Assembly (NCBI GenBank): GCA_014529385.2
Contig: CM043968.1
Location: forward strand, 24,430,513-24,494,512
DNA: 64,000 bases
Direction: 5' to 3'
DNA from: Adiantum capillus-veneris
Lineage: Eukaryota > Streptophyta > Polypodiopsida > Polypodiales > Pteridaceae
Both the position numbers and the translations under genes were made by a program. A model generated the notes under the pieces. The model was not told the DNA's origin. It was given only the letters and a program-made list of their open reading frames with translations, and did no database searches. Position 1 is the first letter of the stretch. Each line of letters opens with the position of its first letter. Shown here piece after piece: positions 1-12,737 of this stretch.

Positions 1-709
1 GCTTCTTCCTCTTCGTCCCCCTCCCAAAAAACTCCCGCCCCTCTTCCTGCCTTGAGTAAAAGGAACGGCCTTCTCCTCCTCCTTCCTCGGCTCTCCAACC
101 CCCAAATTCTCCCAAAAAAATCTTGCTTCCTCTTCCTTCTCAGCTCTCTTCAAGAGCTCCCCTTCCAAGCTGTCTGAAAAATGCCAAAACCTGCCCTAAA
201 CTACCAAAAATGGGGGCCCTCTTGAGCGCGTGCATGGACCCCTCCCTATTCTTGGCCGAGCCTTCTTCTTTTTTTAGCACCCCACAGGCTTCGCCTCTTT
301 TTAGCTTGCTTGGGCCCCAGACTTTCCTTGAGCCACCACTTATCCTAGCGGGGGCACCGACGGCGGCGTCAATGCTCCTGAACCTTGCTCTCAAAAGGGT
401 TTTTCCCACATAGGTGCGAAAACCACACCCAATCAGCCTAACACCTCACCATTTGATTGCCACCGACTACTACCAGTGCACCACCAATCAGCGCCATTTG
501 CAAGGCCAAAACTGCCCCCCGTCTCCTTGCTCGACCGCGAGCAGCACCACAGGTGCCACCCAACATCATGCCATAGCCCATGAGTTCCCCAAGGAGCTTA
601 CTCCCTTGTGATGCCCCTATGGAGGGGTGCAATGCAGTATAAGGACCCTGCTATTTGGCCCCTTGCTTGTGCATGTGGGGTGGAATCCCTGCCATGTGGC
701 GGCCTACAA
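1..709 (-). repeat. partial LTR of element D (3' LTR, left copy)
   Basis: The first ~510 bases match 55298-55814 in direct orientation with scattered differences, so this is a dispersed repeat. The other copy continues from a TGTCGGAG start at 54738 that abuts a primer-site-like sequence, so I infer that both are LTRs of one minus-strand gypsy element. The right end is placed at TACA (709), followed by a pyrimidine run that reads as a polypurine tract on the minus strand (about 711-722). The left end is outside the window. Small reading frames here are purine- or pyrimidine-rich and look spurious. Confidence 0.55.
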
Positions 710-1342
710 GGGTCCCCCCTTCTTATTCCTCCAAGGCCCAAAATTTCACTACAAAAAAACTCCACTTTGCTCTGACTACATACACCTGCCATTCATTGCT
801 CGATGACCCGACCATCGAGTCGTAAATTCCCACCAAAAAAGCTCTTTGCTGGCTTCGATTCCCCTTGCATGTGATGCGCCTCGGCCATCCGATGGTCTCG
901 AACGATGCACATCAAAACTGGCAAGAAACATTAGATACCACACTGCTAACGGTTAATGGCAACTTCAAACTTCAATATTTGACCGATATGGGCTCTGTTT
1001 GACGCCCCATAGCTTCTTGTAGCCTTCACTTGCCACAGAGAACACATAAAATTGCTAGCGGAGCTCCAAAACCATCACATGGCACATCTCTCAAGGCGGC
1101 CAACCCGGCACCAACATGGCCCCCATCAAAACTTTGATTGGCAATAACTTGGCATATGTAACTCCAAATGTCGATCCAAAAAGATCGCCAAGCTCCATAA
1201 GTCATGGACTACGTGCTCATAGCCCCAAATTGGCTCAGATCACCTGGCATCACTTGGTGTTAACCACCAGCGTCCACTTCTAGTAGTCATGGGCCAATAG
1301 GAAAAGGGTAAGAGTGATCGCCGATGAGAGGCGCACTCTAAT
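710..1342 (-). other. untranslated 3' region of element D
   Basis: No reading frame of note. It begins with a CT-rich stretch compatible with a D polypurine tract and ends where the LTR-like sequence of element A starts. By position it would be the 3' untranslated part of D, continuing on the far side of A at 31926. I see no repeat or regulatory motif that I can name. Confidence 0.35.
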
Positions 1343-1883
<541 letters not shown>

Positions 1884-1887
1884 TTTT

Positions 1888-1905
1888 TGGCGCCACTCTC
1901 GGGAA
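1888..1905 (+). other. primer binding site of element A
   Basis: TGGCGCCACTCTCGGGAA lies just inside the left LTR. It resembles the TGGCGCCGTTGCCGGGGA site complementary to the tRNA-Asp 3' end used by Athila/Tat-type plant gypsy elements, with several mismatches. Confidence 0.6.
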
Positions 1906-2641
1906 ATGCCATGCACTAAGCTCGAATAGCACTCTATGCTGCTTTGTGATGCATTATGAAATGTAGGAAAGGTAGAGAAAGAAGGTGTGTGTCTTGTTGA
2001 GAATCATTTGTGACCTTTGTTTTTGCTGCAGTGTATTTTTTTTGTTAATAAGGTGTCGCAATGTACTGTGTTTTCTGTTCAATCATAAGGTGTTAGCTTT
2101 AAGCTATTAGATCTATAATGCTAGATCTGTAAGGTACAGTAAGTAGATCTATTAGTTAATTAGTTGTTGTAGTACTGTGCTAGTGTGTAACAATAGCTCT
2201 GTTAGTTGCAAGTAGGTAGGTTAGGTGTGTGTGTGTGTGCTCATGCGTGCGGTGCGACAGTAGCAGCGACCTTATGCAAAAAATAAAAATAAAATTAAAA
2301 AATTTTAAAGGTAGGATCGGGATTGGGAATATTCCCCAGGCCCAAGCCCAAGCTCAGGCCACAGTCACCCTTTACAATTACTTATTTTAGCCTCATGCCT
2401 AAGTAAAAATCGACCCTTTTGAGGACCAACGGAGCTTCAAGTAACCGAACACATTGTGTTGTAAAGCACACCACAATCCCCTGAGTGATACGCTTGTTTT
2501 GAGCTATCACATGCTCTAATCCAAAAATTGATCGTAAAAAAAGACATTAAAAACGAGTGAAAACAGAGTGTAAAACACCCAAAAAATCAAGCGGTTAACC
2601 TTCGAGAGTATTCGCCGACGCTTGTAGGGTGCCAAAGACAC
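1906..2641 (+). other. leader of element A, non-coding
   Basis: AT-rich stretch between the primer site and the first gag-like frame. A short GT run lies near 2227. None of the palindromes found in the B and C leaders is present here. Confidence 0.5.
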
Positions 2642-4281
2642 ATGCATCTACGCTCTGATAGTGTTCTAGAGGTCGAGCAACTAGCGAGCACTTTGACTTA
2701 CGCGGGTTCTCAATACCCAACTACCTTAGGTTACAGGCCCTCGACGGGGACCCAAGGTAGTACCACTCAGGACCCGTATATTACGTCCCGTGACTCTTCC
2801 TGTGACTACGACACCATGGAGGGTTACCCAATGGCTAATATTGATAGCTCAAGCCAAGACATGCATGCCATGGGCCCACAATCCGGGCCAAGCGTGCTTA
2901 GCCACTTGAAGGAAACCTTTAGTAGAGCCACTCGCTTCGAACATGGAGCTAATGATATAAATGAGGGGGGTGGGGAAGTAAATGTGCCATTCATGACCAA
3001 CGTAGATCCCATGCTCTTGGAGAGTGTGCACGTGAATACTTCATTCATTGCACCCTCTTGACTCTTCAAAGTTATTCCCCTCCGAGGTCATATTAGCTGA
3101 TGGTAAGCCTTGCCCAAGTGCAAGAGGTTGAGCGATATATCATTGCGGCTAGGGAAAAGGAAATTAAGAGCTTACGCAAGGCAGAGCAATGAAGAGAGTT
3201 AAAAGCGAAAGCCCCTATGTCAATATCCTTGCTAGGAGAGCAATCAAGTGCTCCTGAATTAGCGACCATTAAGGGTCGACTCATAGAGAGCCACATTGCA
3301 TCTAGTTCAAAAGACATCCCTAGCACCTCAATCCTAGATGGAGTGTTCTTAAATGAGAACTGGGAGTACGAACTACAAACAAAAACTCTAACCAACCTAT
3401 ACATAGGTCACACCTATCACGTGGGTTGGTTAGATGTCCTACAATCCACAACGGGTGCTACTAGTGTAGAGGATCAACAACAAAGAGTTTGTGAGGCCAT
3501 CCATAGGGTTATTGAGCTAGAGAGACAGAACAAGGGGATGCACATTCCTTCAACGGGTCTCATGAGATTCTTGGATACAGGGAAGGCTAAACAACCAACC
3601 TTATCACAAATGGAGACTCCCTTGGTAAGTCCGATATATCCTCCATATGTTGTTTCTCCAGGGGTCTCAGTACAATCTGAGCCCACAAGTGATAGCTTTA
3701 CCTTTCCAAGTTTAGCTCATCTCTCTCTTGATGACACCTCGGCTACCATGCCTACCACAATGATGGGCATGCCAAGAAACACGCCATGGACCTCATTTGT
3801 TAGTAAAGCACCACTACATGGTAGCTCAATGCCTGCAATAGTACCTACAAGTGTGTACCAATCGTATACACCTATAGGTCCTTGTATTCATGTAGTTCCT
3901 ACCCCTCCCATTGTTTCAAAAACCTATTCTCCACAACCACAACACCCAAGCTCTTATTTCCATGAGATCATACCGGCTAACATTAGCATGTCACATCCGA
4001 CGTCTGCTATGCCTAGGGCCGCACATATGAACTTGGGCCACCACCTGGCACAACACCGTACAAAACTTGGAACCCAAGGGCTTCCTATGCGCCAAGCCCA
4101 ATTCCAATACCTACTCCACATGTAGTCTCTCGAGCGCCTTCACCCACGGTGCCTGCTCACTTAGCTAACTTGGCAACATTGGCTCAAGCTATCAGTCGAT
4201 CTATTGTTGAGAATATGTGTAACATGCCTAATAGAGAGCCTAGAATTAAGGTAGTACAAATAGCCAAGATCACATAAAAAT
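2642..4281 (+). pseudogene. element A gag, N-terminal region (broken)
   Basis: Open stretches at 2642-3061 (139 aa) and 3217-4125 (302 aa) with coding-like sequence between and after them, interrupted by stops and frameshifts. The first begins with LRSDSVLE, comparable to NLRSGRNL at the start of B gag. The second is rich in Ser, Thr, Pro and Met with no catalytic motif. Coding similarity continues through 4140-4281 directly into the capsid-like segment. This matches the long N-terminal extension of gag in B and C. Individual residues are poorly conserved, so assignment rests mainly on order and position. Confidence 0.5.
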
Positions 4282-4470
4282 TTAGTGGGGGGATGTGAGA
4301 AAGCATATCGAAGTGTTTGAACAAATATGTGATTCTCTAGGAGAACACAATGACTTGGATAAGAGTAATGCTTTAAGCCTAACCTTAAGTGGGAAGGCTG
4401 GGGATTGGTATCGAACCCTAAGGGTAGAAGAAAAAAGGATTATGACATGAGGATATCTGCAATGGTCTAG
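4282..4470 (+). pseudogene. element A gag capsid fragment
   Basis: One frame reads as a retrotransposon capsid core, with HIEVFEQICDSLG and LSGKAGDWYRTL. These correspond to the SLFKHVLRAEQI and LEGTALTWFQP segments of B gag. Upstream it is joined to KFSGG through a frameshift, and a stop follows at about 4456. Capsid protein would form the virus-like particle in the cytoplasm; this copy is non-functional. Confidence 0.6.
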
Positions 4471-5664
4471 AGAAGGGAGCAACAATGGTGCTCAATTTGC
4501 TATGGTCCACATAGTACCAGTGATGAATGCCCTATGTTTAGAGTAAAATTTTATGGGAATTGCAATGGCTATGGTAGGTATGGTCATCAAGCCAAGGATT
4601 GCATAGTATTTAAATGTGCAATGGCCAATAAACCAACCTTAGCATGGACAAGCACACCTCAAGTGCCTGCATTGATGCCGGCCCCACCTCTTGAACAAAC
4701 GTCACAACACATGGTCCCTAGGGCCCAAAATGTTTTTCAAACAACACCCTTACCACCTCCAATGCTAGGACCACAACCACCACATCCGAGAATCACTTCT
4801 GTGAATCAGGTGGATTGTGAGTCATCTATTGCTGGTTTGGAAGGCTGTGAGGAAGATATAGACCCTAATATTACATATGGGATTGATGCACTTGAAGAAA
4901 TTCCACAATATTACATGGAGGACTATTGGGGACAAGTCAAATTTGTCTATCAAGTAGCTACTCTTGCGGAAAGATGCCAAAATATCAATTACATTGCAAA
5001 AAGACCACCTCTTCAATGCTATGAGTGTGGAGGTCCACATTGTGTTGTTGAATGTGCCATTAAACTACAAAAGAATGCCACACTAATGCAAACCAATCAC
5101 GCGAGAACATCTACAATGCCGATACTCATGTGTAATCAATGTGGCATAGATCATTTGATTGCCCAATGTCCAAATAATCCAAATGCACCGAAGATCACGC
5201 CATTAAATTTGATTCAGGTTACATACGGGCCATCACAATTTACACGTGTGGTACCAGTATACGTACTCACACGATCGATGCTCCAAAAACAAAATTATAT
5301 TCTTGAAGAAAGAGACACAGCATCAATTGCCCAATCTCAGAAGAAGAATAAAATACAAAGAAAGAGATCACAAAAAGCAGCAATGTCAGACCCCAATTCA
5401 AAGACCAACATAGGGACTAGTGATGACTCCGTATATATGAACAATGTTGAAGATGATTTTGATTCAGGTGAACCCATGGAGACCAAAATAACTACTAGGA
5501 AAGAAACCAACAAGGAATATCGTCATGAGCCACAATGGCCAGGATCTAAGAAGAAGATAGGAACTTATCCAAACCCTATAGAGGAGATTGAGCGAGTGAA
5601 GCAATTGATGAGTTTGGTAAAAGATACCCAAAGGGATCTAGAACTAGTACCTAGGCAGATCTAG
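4471..5664 (+). pseudogene. element A gag nucleocapsid with zinc knuckles
   Basis: Open from 4471 to a stop at 5664, though the first Met is at 4534. Knuckle-like CX2CX4HX4C motifs are CSICYGPHSTSDEC (4489-4530), CYECGGPHCVVEC and CNQCGIDHLIAQC. Such knuckles bind the element's RNA. The C-terminal part is charged and Lys/Glu-rich, as in B and C. The frame lacks its capsid upstream because of a stop, so it is part of a broken gag-pol. Confidence 0.7.
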
Positions 5665-7176
5665 ATTACAGACACATTGTTCCCTACACAACAACAATCT
5701 CACAAAGTCCATAGACCCCTAGCCATACCTAGTGTCATCCAAGAAGAAAGTGACTTAAAGTCATGGGAAAGTGTGCGTACTCACTTCTTGTTGGAAAGAA
5801 TGTTTACAGAGGGCTACCTAACCCTATCAAAGAAATGGAGATCCCATCTTTCCCACATCAAGGGACTGAAGCCCAAAAGGTGCCATTAAATATTGCCAAA
5901 CTGATGGATTTCATGGCTTCAGAAGTCAAAACCACTATCATGTCCAAACTATGTGGACACCTTGAGCTATTCTTAACTCTTCGATCTTTCCTCAATGGAG
6001 AACTAAAAGTCAAGCTACCACAATTTGCACAGATGGATGGAGCTAGGGAGTTCCAATAGAGGAGGAACACTTAGATCCACAACCCACCTAGATGAGAACC
6101 TTGTTGTAGAAATACATGTTAACAAGTTGGGACAATACTTTGAGGGTGATGAATCCAATGCAACCCTACCAATCACTACCAAGGGATTAACTGTAAAGGA
6201 AATCCAATGCAACCCTACCAATCACTACCAAGGGATTAACTGTAAAGGAAATCCTTGATGGTGGCACTGGGGTTAGCATTGTGACTAAAAATTGATGGGA
6301 ACTATGGGAAGACCTCACCTTGGGACCACAACCATAGTAGTAAAGATGGCCAATGGGTCTATTGTTAAACCTATTGGGATGCTAGAAGATCCCAAGATCA
6401 AGGTCTTTGGACATAAAATAAGAAATACCTTCATTGTTATGGATTTCTCCAAGCACACTATGGAATTTGAGATGATATTAGGACGTCCTTTCATGATGGA
6501 AGCAAAAATGGTGCATGACTGGTTTAAAAACCTTGTCTACTTGCAATTCCAAAATACTGTCATTCAAGTGGATCTTGTAACTGGTCAAGCACATCCTCAA
6601 GGAAACAGGTTTATAATTGATCTTAGATCTGACACCACAGTTCACTCGGCCCCATTACAGTATTGTTACACATGTAAAATGGACATTGATCTTGGGAAAG
6701 ATTCTCCTTATATGGATGTTCTACTTGGGATGACTAAGTCAGACAATGTGGATTGGGTCCACTTACCAGCAACCATAGACACTTGGGAAAACAGAGGGAT
6801 GACTTGGGTAACACCTGAGGTGGATGAAATGTCACCACTCGTACCCTTAAATATGATGGAAGCAATGCACATAGCTTCTGATGACCTACAAGATGAAGGT
6901 TTGACTGGCATTGGAACTAGTAGCGTCTCACAAGATTATAGCCCACACAATTTGGAGTCAGAATCATCAATTGAAATTGACACTGAGGACAAAGAATTTG
7001 AGTTAAATCTTAGTGCAAATGTGGGGACAAACTATGCAGGACCTAGTGGTACCCTAGATGACAATCTATCCAAGGGAGCAGAAGACACAAGTAGCGATTC
7101 ATCTAGTGACTCTTCACTAGAGATTGGTCGTAATCCAAGATTAGACAAGAAGAGTAAGAGATATAAGAGGCGATGA
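5665..7176 (+). pseudogene. element A first protease region (PR1), broken
   Basis: Remnant frames cover the pre-protease linker (about 5763-6059) and the retropepsin-like domain. The active-site segment reads ILDGGTGVSIVTKN where B has ILDSGAGVAIATKE, so the conserved D-S/T-G is D-G-G. A 49-bp tandem duplication directly upstream (6152-6249) shifts the frame. The rest, 6292-7176, is open and contains MILGRPFMMEAKMVHDW, the third protease motif, then an acidic linker. The protease would process Gag-Pol in the particle; this copy is very unlikely to work. Confidence 0.75.
6152..6249 (+). repeat. two tandem copies of a 49-bp unit
   Basis: The segment starting AATCCAATGCAACCC is repeated exactly at 6152 and 6201. 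The unit length is not a multiple of three, so it breaks the protease frame. Confidence 0.95.
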
Positions 7177-7818
7177 TATCGAGCAAATGTGCTTGCTAAA
7201 ATAAATGAAAAGAAATCTACCACGGAATGGCTTAATTATATAGGGGCATGTGATGCTCATTGGAAGTTGGTAGATAATTGGGGTGAATACCTTCAAAGCG
7301 TTATGTGGTGTAGTCCACAACCCATTGACATCACACAACTAGAGGCTACAGAGAAGCCAAATTTGAGTCGTACCGTAAGGAGACAAAAAAATTGAGAGTT
7401 AGCTTAACAACAAAAGGAATCGGAAGTGAAATCATAGTCCACAGAACAACAGAACCCCACAGACTTACACCCTGCACCTGAACAACAGAACCCCACAGAC
7501 TTACACCCTGCACCTGAACATTTCAAATCATAGTCCACAGAACAACAGAACCCCACAGACTTACACCCTGCACCTGAACATTTCAAATCATACACCACAG
7601 AGGAACGTAAGGTTGTGTATACAAAGGCTCAAAGAAAACCTAGCAATGGAAGCAATGGAGTTTATGACGGTCCAGTGATAGTTAAGGAAATAGAGTTAGC
7701 AGACCCAGGAGAAGATCCCAAACCTCTTTTCATTGACCAAGATTTGACAGAGACTGAGGAGTGTGTACTTAAAGAATTCAAGGATATATTTTCTTGGACA
7801 TATCATAATATGCAGTGA
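7177..7818 (+). pseudogene. element A PR-RT linker and RT N-terminal stub
   Basis: It contains a charged linker, a minisatellite (7444-7575) and then EIELADPGEDPKPLFI...FKDIFSWTYHNMQ, matching the segment before RT in B (VDLAAPGETPRPVYI...YRDVFAWSYKDLK). The similarity stops at about 7815 and jumps directly to the end of RNase H. The whole RT fold, including the YMDD box, is missing. Confidence 0.75.
7444..7600 (+). repeat. 36-bp minisatellite within coding linker
   Basis: Three copies of a 36-bp unit beginning GAACAACAGAACCCC lie at 7444, 7480 and 7540; the last two are separated by a 24-bp spacer. Each encodes EQQNPTDLHPAP. The longer spacer-containing unit is also partly duplicated. Confidence 0.93.
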
Positions 7819-8493
7819 AGAAATTCCGCTACTACCTTCTTGCCAACAAGCTTTTTTTCTATGTGGATCATCAACCCTTGTTGTACCTAGTAAATAAACC
7901 TTTTTCCACAGGAAGAATTACATGATGGTTGTTAATTCTCCTTGAGTTTGATTTTACCGTTGTGGTGAGACCTGGTAAAATACATGTCATGGTGGATCAT
8001 TTGTCTCACATACCCAATGGTGAAGCCCCTACTGGAGTCGATGATGAATTGCCCGATAATTTCTTATTTCTAGTCAAGGCCATACCTAAATGGAGTGAGA
8101 ATATTGTGAACTTCTTAGTTAATGATTTTCCACCCAAAGAGCTTCGTAAGGACATAGCTCAAAAAATGTTAAAAGAATGTGAACTTATTCTCTCATTGCA
8201 GGAACTCTCTACAGGCTAGGGAAGAATGATATTCTTAGAAGTAGTGCCCGTGAGGATGAGTATTTGTACATACTGCAAGAAGCCCACATGGGTATAGCCA
8301 GAGGACATTTCTCAGGGGAACTAACAGCAAGAAAGGTGTTGCAATCAGGCTATTGATGGCCTACCTTATTCAAGGATGCATCATTTTTTGCAAAAGGATG
8401 TGATGAATGCCAACGTTACAAGATCACACAACGAAAGGATAAGATGCCCTTACATCCTATTAAAGTGACTCAACCATTTGAGAAATTGGGTTT
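7819..8493 (+). pseudogene. element A RNase H C-terminus and integrase HHCC module (5' half)
   Basis: AVKKFRYYLLANK, VDHQPLLYLVNKP and LLEFDFTVVVRPGK match the end of RNase H in B. After a linker, a single HHCC zinc-binding module follows (AHMGIARGHFSGE...CDECQRYK, about 8282-8426). Several stops and frameshifts are present. The gene is split by B at 8494 and resumes at 27519 within the integrase segment before the catalytic core (KLGF...VGPISP). Confidence 0.8.
8489..8493 (+). repeat. target site duplication of element B (left)
   Basis: GGTTT immediately precedes the TGTTAAG start of the left LTR. The same five bases follow the right LTR at 27519-27523. Confidence 0.95.
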
Positions 8494-9433
8494 TGTTAAG
8501 GCGGTTACGCCGCTAGCGGAAGCTAAATAGCGAGAACTCAACCAACAACAGAATTTGTCAGACGAGGACGGAGCTTGACCCGCAGGCGCATGGAAACAAC
8601 TAGGTGGGTGTCAAATCACCTACTCGACCTTCTAATGACAATCACTACTAAGGAAATCAAATCTAAGTTCTAAAACACGCAAGTGACTGAAATCCGTACT
8701 ACGAACGAATGCTATACGAAACAGGATCTAGAATCATCGAATCGATCTCAAACTCAAGGGGAAGTCTATACACTAGGTAAGAACAACACCCTAAAGACTT
8801 GAACTGCAAAATCAACCTATAACCACTCCGTGCGGTAAACGCGTATGAAGACAGGCCGAAAATTACAGGTGACCGAAACTTGACCCCGATGGTACGAATG
8901 TGTAGCTCTACTCGTTGTGGTTCTATAGATATGCTGCACGCTCTATTCCGACACACGAGTTGGAAGAAAACTCACACCGAAGCTCGTAGGAACTTACCAC
9001 ACGTAGAAGCCGATAGTGCGCACTCTTGGTATCTGTGCGTAGCTCTCGCCGTTGCTAACACAATGGCGGTGTCGCTTCTCCAATGGCGGCCCCGTAGCTC
9101 GCGTAGCAAGAAGATAAGACTCTCTCTCTCTCTCTCTCTCTCAGACACAGTCACGGCGCTCCAAAACTCCTTTTGATTAATAATTGAATCCCCCCTTTTA
9201 GGTTACAAAACTTTGGCTTATATACCTCAGCCTTGGAGGTGAAAACATCTCTAATTATTTACATCAGCAGGTGAAATTACGTCGGGATTACAAGCTGGAA
9301 ACTCAATTGAGTCCCGTTACTTAATGAATGGCTCAAATCAAAATTAATGTCGGAAAGACATTTATTACAATCAATGGTTACAAAATGATGGGTGTGAGCA
9401 AAAATGCGGGTGTGATCCTCTGCTGGCTCAACA
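8494..9433 (-). repeat. element B 3' LTR (left copy)
   Basis: 940 bp, starting TGTTAAGGCGG and ending GGCTCAACA. Compared with the right copy I count only three substitutions, one of them inside a TC run near 9121-9142, giving about 99.7% identity. On the minus strand a TATA-like GGTATATAAG lies near 9214-9223. Confidence 0.97.
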
Positions 9434-9446
9434 CTCCCCCCTCCGC
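9434..9446 (-). other. polypurine tract of element B
   Basis: On the minus strand GCGGAGGGGGGAG directly abuts the 3' LTR. This primes plus-strand DNA synthesis and fixes the orientation of the element. Confidence 0.92.
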
Positions 9447-9481
9447 GTTCATGTCGTCCCTGACATGACTTTTAGGCTTGA

Positions 9482-12400
9482 TCAATAGAGTCCTGTCGTC
9501 TTGAGCATCTGCAAATGTGATTCGTAGCGTAGGTTGCCGATGGTCAAGGTTGGGCCGAATATTTTGCTTTCGTGAGTGAAAAAGCCGGTGTAGAAAGCTT
9601 CTTCGAATGTTTGCATGTGGAAGCTAGGCAAAAACATAATTCTTTGGTATAAGAGATGTAACACCTTTGGTGATGGCTGCAAAGAAAGATCATACATCAT
9701 ATATGTCACTGTGTCGGCCGTCGATAGTAGACTCGAGGTCGTGGCTTTATCTGGCGCGAACACTTCAATGCATGCTAAGAGAGTCCTGCAGATTTTCTTT
9801 AGCATCTGACACGAAAGGTCAGGAGAGCCAGTAAAGAGTTTGATGGTGCCCGTTAGGGTTTTCACCATGTAGGCTTTACCTATTCTCTCTCCTGCCTTTG
9901 GTCCTGGCATCCTTGGGTAATTAAGCCAATTTGGCTTCTTTTCTGCAATCCTGCCATGCTCTTTCCAGCTTCTGACTCTTGGCACCGGGCAGAAGGTTGC
10001 ATCCTCCCGAATCTCTTTGGAGCCTCTACCAAGTAGATGAGGTAGGCTGGGTATTTGTTCAGCCAACCTTTCCTCCATCTAGGTTGAGAATCTACAATCT
10101 TCTTTGATTGTTCATCCTTTGTGATGTCGCCTTCATAAAGAGCGACATACTGCTCCTCCTCTATTCTCTTTTTCGTCTTTATCACTTCAAATTTCATCAG
10201 AGGGAAAGGCAGGCTGGGTTGCATCCACTCTTCGTGGAGCACTTTTGTGTCTAAACCTTGAAGTCTAATGGAGATGAGGAGTCTCCTTTCCCATTCCATT
10301 TCCGCCTTGGCACTTTCCTCTGTTGACTTTTCTATTTGGTCCTGGAGCCTTTGTTCTTCTCTCTTCAGAGATTCCTGAAGTCGAGGCCACTTCTTGAACT
10401 GGGGCTGGATCTTCAATTGTGGTTGCCTCTCCAGTTTCTGGTAGCTCTATGGCTGCTCCCCCTGCTTCTTCTTGTGGTGTCTCTGTTTCTCTTCTTTGTT
10501 GCTCTTGGAGGTCTTGGAGCTGTTTGCGGAGGGCCTCATTTTCTGTCCTTAGTGTTTGGTTTTCTGATGTGAGCCTCTCCTCTGCAGCCAATGATCCCTC
10601 CGCCATGTGCAATCTTTGCACTTGCTCTAACCTCAGCTCTCTTTGCAGACTTCTGACCTGATCTTCCAGAGCTGGTACGAGGGCTCCCTCTTGTTCTGTT
10701 CCTGCTCTGCTAGCTCTAGGGGTGGTCCTGAGTCTCGTGATTGTCCTTTCTTGAAGTTCGACTCTTTCCCTCAGCTCAATGAGCTCATCCTTGGCTGCCT
10801 CCAGCTCATCTTCTATTCGCTCCTTTGCTTCCTGTGAACTTGTTACCTCTCTTGAAGCTTCGGCTAGTTGGAGTATCAAGCCGTCCCTCTCGTTTTCTGC
10901 GTCGTAGAGTGATGATTTATGACTTTCAGATTCAGTCATAGCATTCTCTAACTTCTTCTGCAACTCTGCTTCCTTTTGTTTTGCTGTCTCAAGTGCTACT
11001 TCCTTTGCTCTGGATCTTTCTTTAATCTTGCTGAGCAGTTCATGCACCATGTGCATGTCTTTTTCATCTTCATCTGTCAACTTGACAGCTCTTTCTGCCA
11101 CCACCTCCAATGGCTTCGGCTTGACCATTTTTTCTTCACTCTCCATTGTACCCTTTGTCTTTTCTTTCGTCCCTTTCCGATCATCTTGTTTCCGTAGGGA
11201 TATCCCATAAACTGCCTCCAGGGCCTCTTTTTCACTGTATCCGATCGCTACCAGATCCTCATAATCATCTTTCTTTTGCTGAACTCGATCTATCTCCGTT
11301 TCCTTGGTCCCGGCCTCCGGCTTTTCCATAATTTCTGTTTCTATTTCTATTGTGGTTTCCTCCACAATAATTTCCATCTTCTTCGGGCTTGGTACAACAG
11401 TAAAAGAGGGCTGATTGTCTTCAGTCACCTTGGCTTTCCCTTTGTTTGCTTGCCTTACTGTCTCTTTAGGTTCAGTAGACTCATCTATTTTTCTCTTCCC
11501 CTTGTCGTCCTTTTGCAGCTCAGCTTTTAAAAGCTGTACTTCCTCTTCAGTATAAGGCTCGACAGGTTGCTGCTCCAGTATGGCCTCCGACTCCTCATAA
11601 GCTCTAATATATTGATCATATTGATCAACATGTGGCCTGGCTGAGCTGGTTCCGACTTTACTGGGGTCTGGCACCCACATTTCTTCGAAGTCCCCCTTTA
11701 GAGCTCTTTCCGCTCTAAACTGCTCCACCAGCCTTTCCATTCTTGCGGCTTTTTGACTTTTGGTTTGCTTGGGATCGGCCTTCTTCTTCGCTTTCTTCTT
11801 GAGCGGCTCGTCCACAGCCTCCTCAGGTTCTGAAACTATTTCTAGTTTTCGGTGTGCTCTTGTGGACACCCTCTTGGATACTTCTTGTTGTTCTTCCTCC
11901 TCATCGGCTTCTCTAAGCCACTCATTCTGGGAGGGAATCTGTGGCCCTTGATCCTAGCTCCAATAGCTTCATAAGCTATTCTTGTTAGGATTTCTCCTCC
12001 TCCTATGTACTTTGGCTTCTGGTTGTGCATGGCGATTACTTGCTCGTGGATGTATTGAGCATAATTCACCTCCTTTGGCACGTTGCTCTTCAGTGCCCAT
12101 GTGATGGTTGTCGCAATGGCATGGGGTGGTGTAGTATACTTCTGCGGTCTTTTACTGCACACATGGAAAAACTGGTTGTATAACGGCAAAGGGTTGCCGC
12201 TCGTTGATCTGCCATATCTCCGTAGGTTGTATTTTGTTTCTTTGATCCATAGACCTCTATGGCCTCCCTTCTTTCTCTGACAGAACTCCCTTTGTTGTGC
12301 AGCTTCAATGCATCTGCAATGAGCTGTGGAGTGATCTGTACTTCAACTGTTTCTCCATCCATGGCTGTCAACGTGGCTTTCCCATCCTTCTGAATGGATG

Positions 12401-12737
12401 TTGCCAACTCATACACTCTTCTTGTGTCTACACCTGATGGTCTCGAGGTGAAGAACCTGTGTAAGTCAGCCTTTTCCAGGTATCTGCTTATGTTCTCTGA
12501 TCTGCTATAATCCACTAATTCTCGTGGGATCATAGGTACATCGACCGATTGCCCTTGAGGATCTCTGAAAGTCCCCTGGTAGATCTTTATTCCCTCTTTT
12601 TCTAGTACTGCTTCCTCCACCCAAGTCTTGGTTGGCTTGAGGGTTTCTGTTGGAATATCAAAAGGTTCTGCCTCTGCAAGAGCATCCTTGATGGTTGGTC
12701 TTTTTCTCTTAGTTGCTGATGACTTAGCGGAATCCAT
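9482..12737 (-). pseudogene. element B 3' accessory reading frame, coiled-coil protein, frameshifted
   Basis: Starts at ATG 12737 (MDSAKSSATKRKRP). About 1080 codons are spread over five overlapping open segments (12737-12090, 12189-11842, 11869-10265, 10416-9880, 10078-9482) that read as one protein through about four single-base frameshifts. The N-terminal ~300 residues look globular. The middle ~500 residues are Lys/Glu-rich, with heptad-like coiled coil (ELEAAKDELIELRERVELQ) and a nuclear-signal-like KKKAKKKADPK. The C-terminal ~280 residues are again globular and stop 35 bases before the polypurine tract. It sits where env lies in retroviruses, but I see no signal peptide or membrane segment. 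Athila/Tat elements often carry an extra frame here; I cannot assign this one to a family. Confidence 0.65.

Noticed and set aside
9482-12737. The B 3' frame as an envelope gene
   Set aside because: No signal peptide, hydrophobic membrane segment or Cys-rich ectodomain; coiled coil with charged residues instead.
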